From contig NZ_FNDG01000007.1 in NCBI RefSeq assembly GCF_900100535.1, forward strand, positions 62,001-126,000: a stretch of 64,000 nucleotides of DNA, given 5' to 3'. Position numbers and translations under genes: made by a program. Positions 63,865-64,000 of the stretch are shown in pieces (position 1 is the first letter of the stretch; the number at the start of each line of letters is the position of its first letter). This DNA comes from Phytopseudomonas flavescens. GTDB taxonomy: Bacteria; Pseudomonadota; Gammaproteobacteria; Pseudomonadales; Pseudomonadaceae. Below the pieces are notes generated by a model. That model saw only the letters and a list, made by a program, of their open reading frames with translations. It was not told where the DNA came from and made no database searches.

Positions 63865-64000
63865 GCACGCTCTGGGCGTTCCCCGGCCAGGGCGCGCAGC
63901 AGCCCGGCATGTTGCATGACTTGCCGGCTGAGCCCGCCGTTCGGGCGTGCCTGGAGGAAGCCGAAGTGGTGCTCGGCGAAGCACTTTCCGCTCTGGATTC
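63861..64000 (+). CDS. mdcH: Malonyl-CoA acyltransferase of malonate decarboxylase (partial)
   Basis: The first 46 residues begin MSTLWAFPGQGAQQPGM, the N-terminus of the FabD-like transacylases that load malonyl groups on the holo carrier. The rest lies past the window end. It overlaps mdcG, so it belongs to the same operon. Confidence 0.9.
   Translation, partial: MSTLWAFPGQGAQQPGMLHDLPAEPAVRACLEEAEVVLGEALSALD

Noticed and set aside
1..64000. CRISPR arrays, tRNA genes and intact IS elements
   Set aside because: I looked for regularly spaced repeats, cloverleaf signatures and transposase frames and saw none.

Overview
The window is a high-GC stretch of a Pseudomonas chromosome; I cannot name the species. 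Evidence for the genus is the gene content and local order: fdxA-mutS-pncC-recA-recX beside an RsmZ-type small RNA, erdR-dgkA, finR/fpr, bfrB-bfd, pyrC-rnt, motY-argG, folM-folE-folX, and an mdc malonate decarboxylase operon. There are no rRNA or tRNA genes, CRISPR arrays, prophage or intact insertion sequences.

Layout. 1-5.2 kb: the 5' part of a multi-PAS sensor kinase, then an unnamed two-gene unit (unknown protein plus zinc-ribbon alpha/beta hydrolase). 5.5-9.1 kb: a DUF945 protein, a lone receiver protein, and a run of three decayed genes (HWE-type kinase remnant, VOC protein, glutathione S-transferase). 9.4-12.5 kb: a membrane protein with a PQQ-type sugar dehydrogenase lipoprotein, and an AraC regulator with a cupin. 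12.6-16.5 kb: a polyamine-type group (binding protein, cupin, FAD amine oxidase) with an unusual NTF2-like/AraC regulator. 16.7-20.8 kb: metE behind a MetR-like box, and a divergent isochorismatase/GlxA-type regulator pair. 20.85-22.3 kb: a visibly AT-richer islet with a small AAA ATPase and a secreted protein carrying a plant/fungal-type hevein domain. 22.3-31.1 kb: DUF1028 protein, class I fumarase, diguanylate cyclase with an iron-sulfur reductase, pyruvate kinase, Usp, two small envelope proteins, PilZ. 31.2-43.6 kb: GacA box and rsmZ, then the fdxA/mutS/recA block, LOG protein, PA3611-like protein, tapT, transporter, erdR, dgkA, finR/fpr. 43.8-50.9 kb: bacterioferritin pair, argC-rnt-pyrC, motY, argG, two small genes. 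51-55.8 kb: pterin operon, monooxygenase-like protein, LitR/PplR-like MerR regulator, PilZ-like protein and a short LOV photoreceptor, which look like a blue-light response module. 56-64 kb: flavodoxin, Gly/Thr-rich secreted protein, TyrR/PhhR-type regulator, and mdcABCDEG with the start of mdcH.

The most unusual items are the hevein-domain protein, the light-response module with its shared TGTACA repeats, the uncharacterised 2.7-4.75 kb gene pair, the decaying stretch at 7.7-9.1 kb, and two copies of a ~120 bp palindromic element, one of which encodes the C-terminus of its neighbouring gene.
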